DNA from: JBBDWJ01 sp040902925
GTDB lineage: Bacteria > Acidobacteriota > Terriglobia > Bryobacterales > UBA6623
Assembly: GCA_040902925.1 (NCBI GenBank)
Contig: JBBDWJ010000066.1
Location: 1 to 7,674, forward strand
Length of the DNA: 7,674 nucleotides
Direction of reading: 5' to 3'
The notes beneath the pieces were generated by a model. It made no database searches. It was not told the DNA's origin and saw only the letters and a program-made list of their open reading frames with translations. Positions 1 to 7,023 of this stretch are shown piece by piece (position 1 is the first letter of the stretch; every line of letters begins with the position of its first letter). Position numbers and translations under genes: made by a program.

Positions 1-279
1 AAACTCGCGCAGGGTCAAAAGCAGTCAAAAAGGTGACAGGAAAAACATCGCAAAAACCGCTCAAAACTGCTCACCCGAGCGCACGCAACCCTAAGTAGGA
101 TCGCCTCGCCGGCGCCCGGCCGCCCTGGTGGGTGGCCTTGATCCCCGCGAGGCGGCGCCCGCAAACCCCACCGTATCGCGACCATACATACTGCGCCCTG
201 TCTGGCGGCGAATGCCGACGGGATGCTATTCTCGCTGGAAAGGCGTGCATCTCTCCCCCGTGCCCGGCAGCTTCCGCTA
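1..279. other. Non-coding region upstream of the kinase gene
   Basis: No convincing gene is seen here. Bases 17-66 contain five short A-runs at roughly helical spacing, listed separately. Bases 102-109 and 147-154 form an 8-bp inverted repeat (CGCCTCGC/GCGAGGCG) around a GC-rich loop, of unknown role. A possible extended -10 element, TGCTATTCT at 224-232, lies about 48 bases before the preferred GTG start of the kinase. No matching -35 hexamer is visible, so the promoter is only tentative. The upstream neighbour gene lies outside the window. Confidence 0.5.
17..66. other. Phased A-tracts (possible intrinsically bent DNA)
   Basis: Runs of four or five A occur at 17-20, 27-31, 41-45, 52-56 and 63-66. 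Their centres are about 10.5, 14, 11 and 10.5 bases apart, close to the helical repeat in three of four intervals. TCAAAA recurs at 15, 25 and 61. In otherwise GC-rich DNA such phasing can bend the helix and mark an upstream regulatory region or nucleoid-protein site. The function is inferred only from the pattern. Confidence 0.3.
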
Positions 280-2268
280 GTGATTGGCGCTACCATTTCG
301 CACTACCGCATCGTCGAGAAGCTCGGCGAGGGTGGGATGGGTGTGGTTTACAAGGCCGAGGACACCCGCCTGCGGCGTGCGGTCGCCCTAAAATTTCTGC
401 GCCCCGAATCGCTCGACGACCCCGAGTGCAAAGCGCGCTTCCTCCGCGAAGCGCAGGCGGCGGCGTCTCTCGATCATCCCAACGTCTGCACGGTTTTCGA
501 GATCGACCAGGCCGACGGACGGGCCTTTCTGGCCATGGCGCTGGTCGAAGGCCAAAGCGTCAGCAGCAAGATCGCCGAGCGGCCCCTGCGAATCGACGAG
601 GCGCTCGATATCGCCATGCAGATCGCGCTGGGCTTGCAGGCCGCCCACGAAAAGGGCATCGTACACCGCGACATCAAGCCCTCGAACCTCATCGTCAACC
701 AACATAGCCAGGTCAAGATCATGGACTTCGGCCTGGCGCAACTGGCCGACCGCTCGCGGCTGACGCAAACGACCTCCGTCGTCGGCACGGTCAGTTACAT
801 GTCGCCCGAGCAGGCGGAACGGCTAGCCACCGACCGCCGCAGCGATATCTGGTCGCTTGGCGTGGTGCTCTACGAAATGGTGACGGGCCGGCCGCCGTTC
901 GAGGGCGGGCATGAGATGGCCATCATCTACTCGATCATCAACGAGGAGCCGGAGCCGATCACCGCGCTGCGCGTCGGCGTGCCGGCCGAGCTCGACCGCA
1001 TCGTCGCCAAGGCCATGGCGAAGGATCCCGAAGCGCGCTATCAGCACATCGAAGAGATGCGCGTGGATCTGAACAACCTGCGGCTGCAGTCGGCGACAGG
1101 CAAATTGCCTCGTCCTTCCGCCGCGGCGTTCGCAGGGGGCGCGCCGGCTTTTTCCGCTTCCGCCTCGGCGGCTCCAGCGCCATCCCCTGCCCTGCCGATA
1201 GGCCCGCCGACGGGCCCTCCGATGGACGCAGCTCAGTCCGGCGCCCGGGCTCCGTCGTGGGCGACCGCGACACGATCAGCCCCAGCCGCAGCCCCAGCGC
1301 CAGCCATAGCCCCGGTACCTGCCGCGGCGGCGTCGCCTCGATCTACCGCCCGAGCTCAGCCGCCGGCCGCTATCCCGGCCGATCGCGTGCGCCTCGAGCC
1401 CGCGGCGGCCAATCGGCCGAAGCCTCGTCGAGCCTTCATCGTCTTGGCGGTCGCGGCCTTCGCTGTCCTGGCCATGGCTGGTGCGGCGGTCTGGCAGTTC
1501 GCGAACCAATTCTCGGCGGCGCCGGAAACCATCCAGACGACGACCGGAGAAATGCGGTTGATCCCGGCCGGCGATTTCCTGTTCGGCGCCGATGACGGCA
1601 TCGAGCTCCCGATCGCGAAACCCGAGGGATTCGAGTCGCCCAATCCCCGGCAAACGATGCACCTGGCAGCCTTCTACATGGACGTGACCGAGGTTTCCAA
1701 CGCCGCGTACAAGCAGTTCTGCGACGCCACCGGACGCCGTTATCCGAAGGCGCCCGATTTTGATCCGAATTATTTCGAGACCAAGCTCGATTATCCGGTC
1801 GTCAACGTCAGCTTTAGTGACGCGCAGGCATTCGCCCGCTGGGCCGGCAAGCGGCTGCCGACCGAGCAGGAATGGGAGAAGGCCGCGCGCGGCGCCGAAG
1901 GCAGGATCTATCCTTGGGGCAACGCACCGCCCCAGCGCACCGCCAATGTCGAGGGCGGCCAGGACGGATTTCCGGGGATTGCTCCGGTCGATGCGTTTCC
2001 CGACGCGGCCAGCCCACACCGACTGTTGAACCTCAGCGGCAACGTGTGGGAGTGGACCACGACCTCTTACCAGCCGTTGCCGCAGGAAATTACGTCCATC
2101 AACACCTGGCGCCTGGTGCCGCAAGACGCGCCCTGGCTCGTCATCAAGGGAGGCTCGTTCGTCTCGCCGGCGAACGACCCCGACCTAATGAGCTTCTTCC
2201 GCAGTGGATTTCCCGGCGGCCTGGAAGCACCCTATCAGGGATTTCGCTGCGTGATGGACCCGCCGTAG
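280..2268 (+). CDS. Membrane-anchored Ser/Thr protein kinase with C-terminal FGE-sulfatase-like domain
   Basis: This is a predicted Hanks-type Ser/Thr kinase of 662 residues. The kinase domain (about 9-265) has the glycine loop GEGGMG (16-21), VALK lysine K38, helix-C E57, HRDIKPSN with catalytic D131, DFG at 149-151 and SPE at 175-177. The activation loop is rich in Thr/Ser (162-170). A Pro/Ala-rich linker (about 277-383) leads to one membrane helix (about 385-407), placing the kinase in the cytoplasm and the rest in the periplasm. Residues 422-658 form an FGE/SUMF1-type domain with GKRLPTEQEWEKAARG, YPWGN, LSGNVWEW, KGGSF and GFRC. The two catalytic cysteines of true FGE, expected after GGSF, are S629 and P634, so the domain more likely binds a ligand than oxidises sulfatases. 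The GTG start gives an N-terminus like the common M-IGxTISHYRI of acidobacterial kinases. An ATG at 223 would add 19 unrelated residues and cannot be excluded. Neither start has a clear ribosome-binding site. The gene ends in tandem stops TAG-TGA. Confidence 0.93.
   Translation: MIGATISHYRIVEKLGEGGMGVVYKAEDTRLRRAVALKFLRPESLDDPECKARFLREAQAAASLDHPNVCTVFEIDQADGRAFLAMALVEGQSVSSKIAERPLRIDEALDIAMQIALGLQAAHEKGIVHRDIKPSNLIVNQHSQVKIMDFGLAQLADRSRLTQTTSVVGTVSYMSPEQAERLATDRRSDIWSLGVVLYEMVTGRPPFEGGHEMAIIYSIINEEPEPITALRVGVPAELDRIVAKAMAKDPEARYQHIEEMRVDLNNLRLQSATGKLPRPSAAAFAGGAPAFSASASAAPAPSPALPIGPPTGPPMDAAQSGARAPSWATATRSAPAAAPAPAIAPVPAAAASPRSTARAQPPAAIPADRVRLEPAAANRPKPRRAFIVLAVAAFAVLAMAGAAVWQFANQFSAAPETIQTTTGEMRLIPAGDFLFGADDGIELPIAKPEGFESPNPRQTMHLAAFYMDVTEVSNAAYKQFCDATGRRYPKAPDFDPNYFETKLDYPVVNVSFSDAQAFARWAGKRLPTEQEWEKAARGAEGRIYPWGNAPPQRTANVEGGQDGFPGIAPVDAFPDAASPHRLLNLSGNVWEWTTTSYQPLPQEITSINTWRLVPQDAPWLVIKGGSFVSPANDPDLMSFFRSGFPGGLEAPYQGFRCVMDPP
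1108..1428 (+). repeat. Low-complexity Pro/Ala-rich coding stretch in the kinase linker
   Basis: This part of the kinase gene encodes the Pro/Ala/Ser-rich linker between the kinase domain and the membrane helix. It includes GCC/CCA-type near-repeats around 1275-1320 (APAAAPAPAIAPVPAAAA). Such linkers are usually disordered and variable in length between relatives. It is a coding low-complexity region, not a separate element. Confidence 0.6.
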
Positions 2269-2376
2269 TGAGTCTTTCAGGCGCTCGAGCGGCGGTTAGG
2301 CAATCGCCCGGGAAGACATCCTGGCGGTTGTTGCGTTGTAGGGTGATGGGCATCTTGCATGAGACAAGACTCCCCG
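2269..2376. other. Intergenic spacer after the kinase gene
   Basis: No gene is seen here. The palindrome CGCTCGAGCG lies near 2280-2289. CCGCCG at 2260-2265, overlapping the end of the kinase gene, can pair with CGGCGG at 2290-2295. No T-run follows, so a terminator is not supported. Read-through from the kinase into the receptor gene therefore cannot be excluded. Confidence 0.5.
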
Positions 2377-2406
2377 TTGACTGATATATCACTTCTCCTG
2401 TACACT
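2377..2406 (+). promoter_or_regulatory. Sigma70-type promoter of the first TonB-dependent receptor
   Basis: A -35 hexamer TTGACT (2377-2382) and a -10 hexamer TACACT (2401-2406) are separated by 18 bases. Transcription would start near 2413, giving a leader of about 70 bases before the GTG at 2484. The spacer contains a perfect 10-bp palindrome, TGATATATCA (2382-2391), that could be an operator. The placement matches that of the stronger promoter before the second receptor. Confidence 0.65.
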
Positions 2407-2439
2407 TGATCCCGCTCGAACCTTTCCAGACGGCCCTTC

Positions 2440-2483
2440 AGGGGAGCTCTGGCCGCCGGCAGGTGGAGCCCCGGAGTAGACCT
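2440..2483 (+). promoter_or_regulatory. Conserved leader and ribosome-binding site of receptor 1
   Basis: Bases 2440-2460 match 17 of 21 positions of 7024-7044 before the second receptor, at the same distance from the start codon. This includes the identical GGCCGCCGGC. The Shine-Dalgarno GGAG (2473-2476) lies 7 bases before GTG 2484, which fixes that start over the in-frame TTG at 2406, a codon inside the -10 box. GGGG (2441-2444) and CTCT (2447-2450) could pair with GGAGCCCC (2465-2472), forming a hairpin just before the ribosome-binding site. Confidence 0.6.
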
Positions 2484-5400
2484 GTGTCTCGCTTTTCTGT
2501 TAACGATAACCATGGGATAAGTGCATCCTGTTTTCGCCTTGCAGCAGTGTTGCTGCTGGCTCTCGGCTGTGCCGCAAACATTTCTTTCGCACAGCTCACC
2601 ACCGGATCGATCATCGGATCGGTCGCCGACAACACCGGCGCCGTCATTCCCGGCGTCGCGGTAACCGCGCTCAATATTCAAACCGGCACTGAAGCCCGCA
2701 CAACGACCAACGAGTCGGGAACCTATGAGTTCCTGCTGATGCGGCCCGGCACGCACACGCTCACCGTGGAATCGTCGGGATTCCAGCGTTTGGTTCGTGA
2801 AAACGTGGTGGTGCGCACCACCGAAGTGACGCGCGTCAATCTGACTCTGGAAGTCGGCATGGTCACCGAGACCGTGACGGTCACCGCCGAAACTCCACTG
2901 CTGCAGAGCGAACAGGCCACGCTCGGGCACGTGGTCGAGCAGCGGACGATTACCTCGATCCCGCTTGCGACCCGCAACTTCACGCAGATTCTGGGCACTT
3001 CGCCGGGCGTGGTGGGTTCGATCATGAACGCCGACCAGCGCGGCACCGGCAGCGACAGCGTCAGCGTCAACGGCGCGCGCCGCGGCAGTAACAACCTGCT
3101 GGTGGACGGCGCTCCGACCACCAACCAGCTCAACAACGCGCCCGACGGCGACGGCACCCCGAGCATCGAGTTCCTGGGCGAATTCAAAGTGCTGACCAGC
3201 CTCTACAGCGCCGAGTATGGCCGCAACCAGGGCTCGGTCATCAACGTAACCACCCGCAGCGGAACCAACGCGTTCCATGGCGGCGTCTACGAGTTTCTGC
3301 GCAACACCAAGCTCAACGCCCGGCCGTACTTCAGCCCCGCCCGGCAGGTGAACGTGCAGAACCAGTTTGGAGCCAACGTCGGCGGCCCGATCGTCCGCGA
3401 CAAGACGTTCTTCTTCGCCGGCTGGGAGAGTTCCCGCCAGCGCAACGCCAACGGCGCCGGCGCCCGCTATCGCAGACGTGTTGCGACGCCCGAGCAGCGC
3501 GCCGGCAACTTCGGTTCGACCGCGATCTGGGACCCGCTGGAGGGAGCCCTGTTTCCCAACAGCATCATCCCCGCATCGCGGATCGACCCGGTGTCCAAGA
3601 ACATTCAGGAAGCTTTCTTTCCCATGCCGAACCTGAATGATCCAAGCTCGGCTCAGAACTTTGAGGAGTTCGCGACCGAGCCCACCGATCTCGATCAGTA
3701 CACCATACGAATCGACCATCGCTTCGGCGATAACGACACCATCAACGGCCGCTGGTTCGAGAGCTTCCAGGAGGATCTGGCTCCGTTTGACCGCGGACCG
3801 CGCGGCTTCGGCAACCTGGCCAACCGCGAGAAGCACACCTGGGGCGTCACTTACACGCACGTGTTCTCCCCATCCTTCATCATGGAGGTGCGCACCAGCG
3901 GCGACTACACAGACCAGTTCACCAAAGGCGAAAACAGTACCGATCCGACGACCGTCGGGCTCCAGCCGATTCCGGGAGTGACCTTTGCGGGCGAAGCCGC
4001 CGGCATGCCGCGCATCGTGATTAGCAACTACCTCGGTAATTTCGGCAACGACTCCAACTGGTCCGACTACATCGACCGTTACGCAACGGGTTCGACGTTC
4101 ACCTGGACACGCGCCAACCACAATTTCAAGTTCGGCGCGGAGTGGCAGTTTTCCGACCTCAACCCGCAAAACAACCTCTCGTCCCGCGGCCGCTGGACCT
4201 ACAACGGCTTCGGAACCGCGCAGGGCGGAGCCAGGGGAGACGAATACGCGGACTTTCTGCTGACGCTGCCCCGCGAGACCACCTTCGGATCGAGCGATGA
4301 GTTCGAGATCGGCGGCCAGTTGAAGATGCGCAGCCACTACTACAGCTTCTTCTTCAACGACGATTGGAAGGCGACTTCGAATCTGACCGTCAACTGGGGT
4401 TTCCGCTACGAGGCGGATTTCCAGGCGGCGGCCTACAACCTCAACATGGTGGGCTGGCGTCCGGAAAACTATCGCGGCCTGGACGGCACCATCGAAAGCA
4501 CCGGCCTGGTGCAGGGTGGTATCAACGGCGTTCCCAACAACACCGTCGATGGCGATTGGAACAACATCATGCCGCGCATCGGCATCGCCTGGCGGCTCAC
4601 CGACAAGTGGGTCATCCGCACCGGCGTCGGGCTGTTCTTCGATCTGCGCACCGGCCAGATCGCACAATCGGCGTTCTCCAATCCGCCGACCTTTACCGAG
4701 ACGCGCGCGGATTGCGCTGTCGCGGGACAGACCTGTTCGCTCTCGGCGCCCGATCACTGGACCTACCAGGATCCCGGTCACAACTCAGGCGTCGTCCCGT
4801 TCCCGGTCAGTCCGACCGAAACCCGCACCTACACCGCGACGGAGCGAAACGTCAAAACCGACAACGCCTGGCAGTATAATCTCGCTATCCAACGCGAGCT
4901 GCCCAACAACATGCTGGCCGAGGTCGCCTACGTGGGGACGAAGGGAACGCACCTCAACGGCCGCTACAACCCCAACTCCCTGGTGCCGACGACCGGCATT
5001 AACGACCCGCTGGTTTCGGGTGTACGGTTGGGCCGTCTCTATCCGGGTTTTGGTGACATCGCCTTTGTGAACCAAAACCTCAACTCGAGCTATCACTCGA
5101 TGCAGGCGTCGTTGAAACAGCGGATGGCGCGATCTACGTTCCAGCTCTCCTACACCTGGGCGAAGACGATTGCCGACGGCAACGACAACGCCCGCTTCAA
5201 GACCGACATCTTCCAGGTGCCCTGGAACGATTGGAGCCGCGCGCGTGGGCCGGCCAATTTCGACCGCGCTCATCGGCTGTCATTCGTGTTCAACCACGAA
5301 CTGCCGAATGCCTTCAACAGCGGCGCTGGCAAGTTCCTGCTGAACAACTGGGCGTTCAACGGATTCCTGGTCGCGCAGACCGGCACGCCGCTGACCGTCA

Positions 5401-5828
5401 CCAACCGCGACAGCGGGCGCGGCATCGGCGGCGCCGCGCTGTCGACGACCGCTTCGAACCTGTTCGCCGACGTCAATGCCGGCGTACCGCTGCGCATGTC
5501 GGACGTCAATGGCGGCTCCACTAAGGACAACCTGAATAGCTACATCAACCCGGCGGCTTTCACCAAGGCCCTGCCGTTCACCTTCGGGAACTCGGGCCGC
5601 GGCATGTTCCGCGCGCCCGGTCAATGGACAGTCGACTTCTCGCTGTTCAAGGACATCCCGGTCACCGAACGCTTCCGGCTGCAATTCCGTTCGGAGTTCT
5701 TCAACCTGCTCAACCACGCCAACTTTGGTGGTCCTGACACCAACCTGGACTCGGCGGGCTTCGGCACCATCCGCGGCACGACCGTTAACGCGCGACTGGT
5801 GCAGTTCGCGTTGAAGTTGATGTTCTAA
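2484..5828 (+). CDS. TonB-dependent outer-membrane receptor (Oar-like, carboxypeptidase-regulatory-like domain)
   Basis: This 1114-residue protein is a TonB-dependent outer-membrane receptor of the Oar-like type expanded in Acidobacteriota. A Sec signal peptide (1-36) has hydrophobic core LAAVLLLALG and probable cleavage at SFA|QL. Residues 39-125 form a carboxypeptidase-regulatory-like beta sandwich (GSVADNTGAVIPGVAVTA, then TTNESGTYEFLLMRPGTHTL). ETVTVTAE (129-136) resembles a TonB box. The plug follows, with VNGARRGSNNLLVDG (about 195-209) and AEYGRNQGSVINVTTRSGT (from about 243). The beta barrel starts near GGPIVRDKTFFFAGWE (300-315) and ends in LVQFALKLMF, a terminal-Phe beta signal. The mature protein has only two cysteines, C744 and C751, probably a disulfide in a surface loop. 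The GTG start is chosen because of GGAG 7 bases upstream and alignment with the second receptor. No SusD-like partner follows. The substrate is unknown; large oligomers or peptides are typical guesses for this class. Confidence 0.95.
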   Translation: MSRFSVNDNHGISASCFRLAAVLLLALGCAANISFAQLTTGSIIGSVADNTGAVIPGVAVTALNIQTGTEARTTTNESGTYEFLLMRPGTHTLTVESSGFQRLVRENVVVRTTEVTRVNLTLEVGMVTETVTVTAETPLLQSEQATLGHVVEQRTITSIPLATRNFTQILGTSPGVVGSIMNADQRGTGSDSVSVNGARRGSNNLLVDGAPTTNQLNNAPDGDGTPSIEFLGEFKVLTSLYSAEYGRNQGSVINVTTRSGTNAFHGGVYEFLRNTKLNARPYFSPARQVNVQNQFGANVGGPIVRDKTFFFAGWESSRQRNANGAGARYRRRVATPEQRAGNFGSTAIWDPLEGALFPNSIIPASRIDPVSKNIQEAFFPMPNLNDPSSAQNFEEFATEPTDLDQYTIRIDHRFGDNDTINGRWFESFQEDLAPFDRGPRGFGNLANREKHTWGVTYTHVFSPSFIMEVRTSGDYTDQFTKGENSTDPTTVGLQPIPGVTFAGEAAGMPRIVISNYLGNFGNDSNWSDYIDRYATGSTFTWTRANHNFKFGAEWQFSDLNPQNNLSSRGRWTYNGFGTAQGGARGDEYADFLLTLPRETTFGSSDEFEIGGQLKMRSHYYSFFFNDDWKATSNLTVNWGFRYEADFQAAAYNLNMVGWRPENYRGLDGTIESTGLVQGGINGVPNNTVDGDWNNIMPRIGIAWRLTDKWVIRTGVGLFFDLRTGQIAQSAFSNPPTFTETRADCAVAGQTCSLSAPDHWTYQDPGHNSGVVPFPVSPTETRTYTATERNVKTDNAWQYNLAIQRELPNNMLAEVAYVGTKGTHLNGRYNPNSLVPTTGINDPLVSGVRLGRLYPGFGDIAFVNQNLNSSYHSMQASLKQRMARSTFQLSYTWAKTIADGNDNARFKTDIFQVPWNDWSRARGPANFDRAHRLSFVFNHELPNAFNSGAGKFLLNNWAFNGFLVAQTGTPLTVTNRDSGRGIGGAALSTTASNLFADVNAGVPLRMSDVNGGSTKDNLNSYINPAAFTKALPFTFGNSGRGMFRAPGQWTVDFSLFKDIPVTERFRLQFRSEFFNLLNHANFGGPDTNLDSAGFGTIRGTTVNARLVQFALKLMF
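2592..3096 (+). repeat. Duplicated receptor segment, copy 1 (paired with 7170-7674)
   Basis: From the mature N-terminus codon CAG, this 505-base segment aligns without gaps to 7170-7674 (constant offset 4578). By hand count about 70 of the first 450 bases differ, mostly at silent sites, with 9 changes in 168 residues. The last 55 bases (3042-3096) are identical to 7620-7674. The match certainly continues past the window end for copy 2. This is gene duplication rather than a mobile element; no transposase is seen. Confidence 0.9.
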
Positions 5829-5852
5829 CCCGGTTTCGAAAACCACAAAACC

Positions 5853-5897
5853 AGACCGGCCCCTTTCGCCCGATGGGAAAGGGGCCGGTCTTTTTTT
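5853..5897 (+). terminator. Rho-independent terminator of receptor 1
   Basis: A 15-bp perfect stem (AGACCGGCCCCTTTC at 5853-5867 with GAAAGGGGCCGGTCT at 5877-5891) encloses a 9-base loop and is followed by a T-run (5891-5897). It lies 24 bases after the receptor stop codon. It should stop transcription efficiently and separate the receptor from the downstream VOC gene. Confidence 0.95.
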
Positions 5898-6156
5898 GCG
5901 CAACGTGCAACATGGGGCTTTGGAGAGTGGTCCAACGTCCGTCGCATTGATCCGGGCATTGGTGCATCCGGCGGGATCGAGGCAGCCGGTCCAGTCGGAT
6001 AACCGGGGCAGGCTGCTGTCGAGCGGTAATTTTTCGTCTATCGATCCGTCGATTGCAGCGCCCGTCGTTCGACCACTGAGTAGGGGTGCTGGTATTCGAC
6101 ACAGGCGGATAATAGCCTCTGTCCTTCATCCACGCTACTTACGACAAGGAGACACC
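5898..6156. other. Intergenic region before the VOC gene
   Basis: No gene is seen here, although the reading frame stays open upstream of the VOC start. CCGGT/ACCGG (5986-5990 and 6002-6006) flanked by GCAG/CTGC could form an interrupted hairpin of unknown role. GATAAT at 6108-6113 is a possible -10 box about 44 bases before the GTG start, but no good -35 is visible. Since a strong terminator lies just upstream, a promoter for the VOC gene must lie in this stretch. Confidence 0.45.
6146..6151 (+). promoter_or_regulatory. Ribosome-binding site of the VOC gene
   Basis: AAGGAG ends 5 bases before GTG 6157 and decides the start. The frame remains open upstream to about 5896, but those 87 extra codons have no family resemblance and begin at the terminator. 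Confidence 0.85.
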
Positions 6157-6630
6157 GTGCCGAAAATTTTGCCATTCTTATGGTTCGACCATCAGGCCGA
6201 AGAGGCCGCCAACTTTTACGTGTCCGTCTTCAAGAACTCGAGGGTCCTGAGCATCGCCCGCTATGGAGACGCCGGGCCAGGCCCTAAAGGATCGGTCATG
6301 ACGGTGACCTTCGATCTCGGCGGCCAAAAATTCATCGCCTTGAACGGCGGGCCGCAATTCAAATTTACCGAAGCCATCTCGTTCTCGGTCGACTGCAACA
6401 CGCAGCAGGAAGTCGATGAGTACTGGGGCAAACTCACCGCTGGCGGCAAAGAAGTCGCCTGTGGCTGGCTGACGGACCAATACGGGCTGTCGTGGCAGGT
6501 CAACCCATCGATCCTAGGCCAGATGTTGAACGACCCCGACCCGGCGAAATCAAAGCGTGTGATGGAAGCAATGCTCAAGATGAAGAAAATCGACATCGCC
6601 GGACTGCAGCAAGCCTACGACGGCAAATAG
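6157..6630 (+). CDS. VOC-superfamily PhnB-like protein (3-demethylubiquinone-9 3-methyltransferase-like fold family)
   Basis: This 157-residue cytoplasmic protein matches the PhnB / '3-dmu-9_3-mt' branch of the vicinal-oxygen-chelate superfamily. Recognisable family motifs are LPFLWFDHQAEEAANFY (5-21), GPGPKGSVMTVTF (40-52), GQKFIALNGGPQFKFTEAIS (56-75), EVDEYW (85-90), CGWLTDQYGLSWQV (102-115) and MLKMKKIDI (139-147). The length is normal for the family. No SAM-binding motif is present, so the methyltransferase name often copied onto these proteins is not supported. The true reaction is unknown; VOC relatives include glyoxalases, dioxygenases and antibiotic-binding proteins. The GTG start is set by AAGGAG 5 bases upstream. 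It lies between two receptor paralogues but is transcriptionally separated from the first by a strong terminator and from the second by that gene's own promoter. A link to the receptors is not shown. Confidence 0.93.
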   Translation: MPKILPFLWFDHQAEEAANFYVSVFKNSRVLSIARYGDAGPGPKGSVMTVTFDLGGQKFIALNGGPQFKFTEAISFSVDCNTQQEVDEYWGKLTAGGKEVACGWLTDQYGLSWQVNPSILGQMLNDPDPAKSKRVMEAMLKMKKIDIAGLQQAYDGK

Positions 6631-6953
6631 GCGGTGGCAGCCAAGAACGAGCCCAACAGAAGCCTCGCCGGCGCAGCCAAGGGCATGGCGCGCGCTGCGC
6701 GTTGATCCACTGGCCGCCCTGCGAGCCGAATCGGATTCCGCTGTTTGCATGGCCAGGCTGACGATCCAACCCCCGGCATTTGAAGTCCGCAGGCTCGGAA
6801 AGCGCGATCGTGGCAGGACCGGCCTGTTGACCGGCACAGCAGTCGCGCGAACTTCGCGAGCCTCCGAATCACTGTGGCCGGATGACGCTTCACCCGCCCG
6901 ATCCGGCAAACCCCTACTCCAAAATATGTCGTTCTCGTACCAGGAAAAAGCGA
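6631..6953. other. Non-coding region between the VOC gene and the second receptor promoter
   Basis: No gene, tRNA or CRISPR is recognised in these 323 bases. Short open frames on both strands lack ribosome-binding sites and family features. A 7-bp inverted repeat GCCGGAT/ATCCGGC (6877-6883 and 6901-6907) has a 17-base loop but no T-run, so it is not a good terminator. TCGCG/CGCGA (6843-6847 and 6855-6859) is a weaker hairpin. A-runs at 6921-6924 and 6945-6949 lie upstream of the -35 box and may act as an UP-like element. Confidence 0.5.
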
Positions 6954-6982
6954 TTGACACTTTCAGAAATCCGATGTAAAAT
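6954..6982 (+). promoter_or_regulatory. Near-consensus sigma70 promoter of the second TonB-dependent receptor
   Basis: A perfect -35 TTGACA (6954-6959) and a -10 TAAAAT (6977-6982) are separated by the optimal 17 bases. Transcription would start near 6989, leaving a leader of about 78 bases. This looks stronger than the promoter of the first receptor (TTGACT-18-TACACT) and lacks its spacer palindrome, so the two paralogues may be expressed differently. Confidence 0.8.
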
Positions 6983-7023
6983 TTCGCAGCTCTGTCTGCC
7001 GGTCTTTCTTCCCAAAAGGCCAC

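Noticed and set aside
15..296. Minus-strand open frame in the region before the kinase
   Set aside because: It has no family resemblance, overlaps the kinase start and ends in the A-tract region, so it is probably a chance frame.
2120..2268. Possible diversity-generating retroelement target (C-type-lectin/FGE fold at the C-terminus of a kinase)
   Set aside because: Such target proteins do use this fold, but no template repeat, reverse transcriptase or adenine-biased duplicate of the gene end is visible in the window.
2260..2295. Hairpin CCGCCG/CGGCGG at the kinase gene end as a terminator
   Set aside because: The stem is only 6 bp with a long loop and no T-run follows.
2406..2483. Upstream extension of the first receptor from an in-frame TTG at 2406
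   Set aside because: The TTG overlaps the last base of the -10 box, the added residues are not signal-peptide-like, and GTG 2484 has a GGAG at the right distance and aligns with the second receptor's start.
2277..4781. Very long open frame on the minus strand opposite the first receptor
   Set aside because: It lies antisense to a receptor gene with signal peptide, recognised domains and end signals. High GC with C/G at third positions suppresses stops on the opposite strand. The translation shows no recognisable domain, and it would also cover the receptor promoter.
6749..6979. Short + strand open frame before the second receptor
   Set aside because: It has no ribosome-binding site, its composition is not protein-like and it runs through the -35 and -10 boxes.
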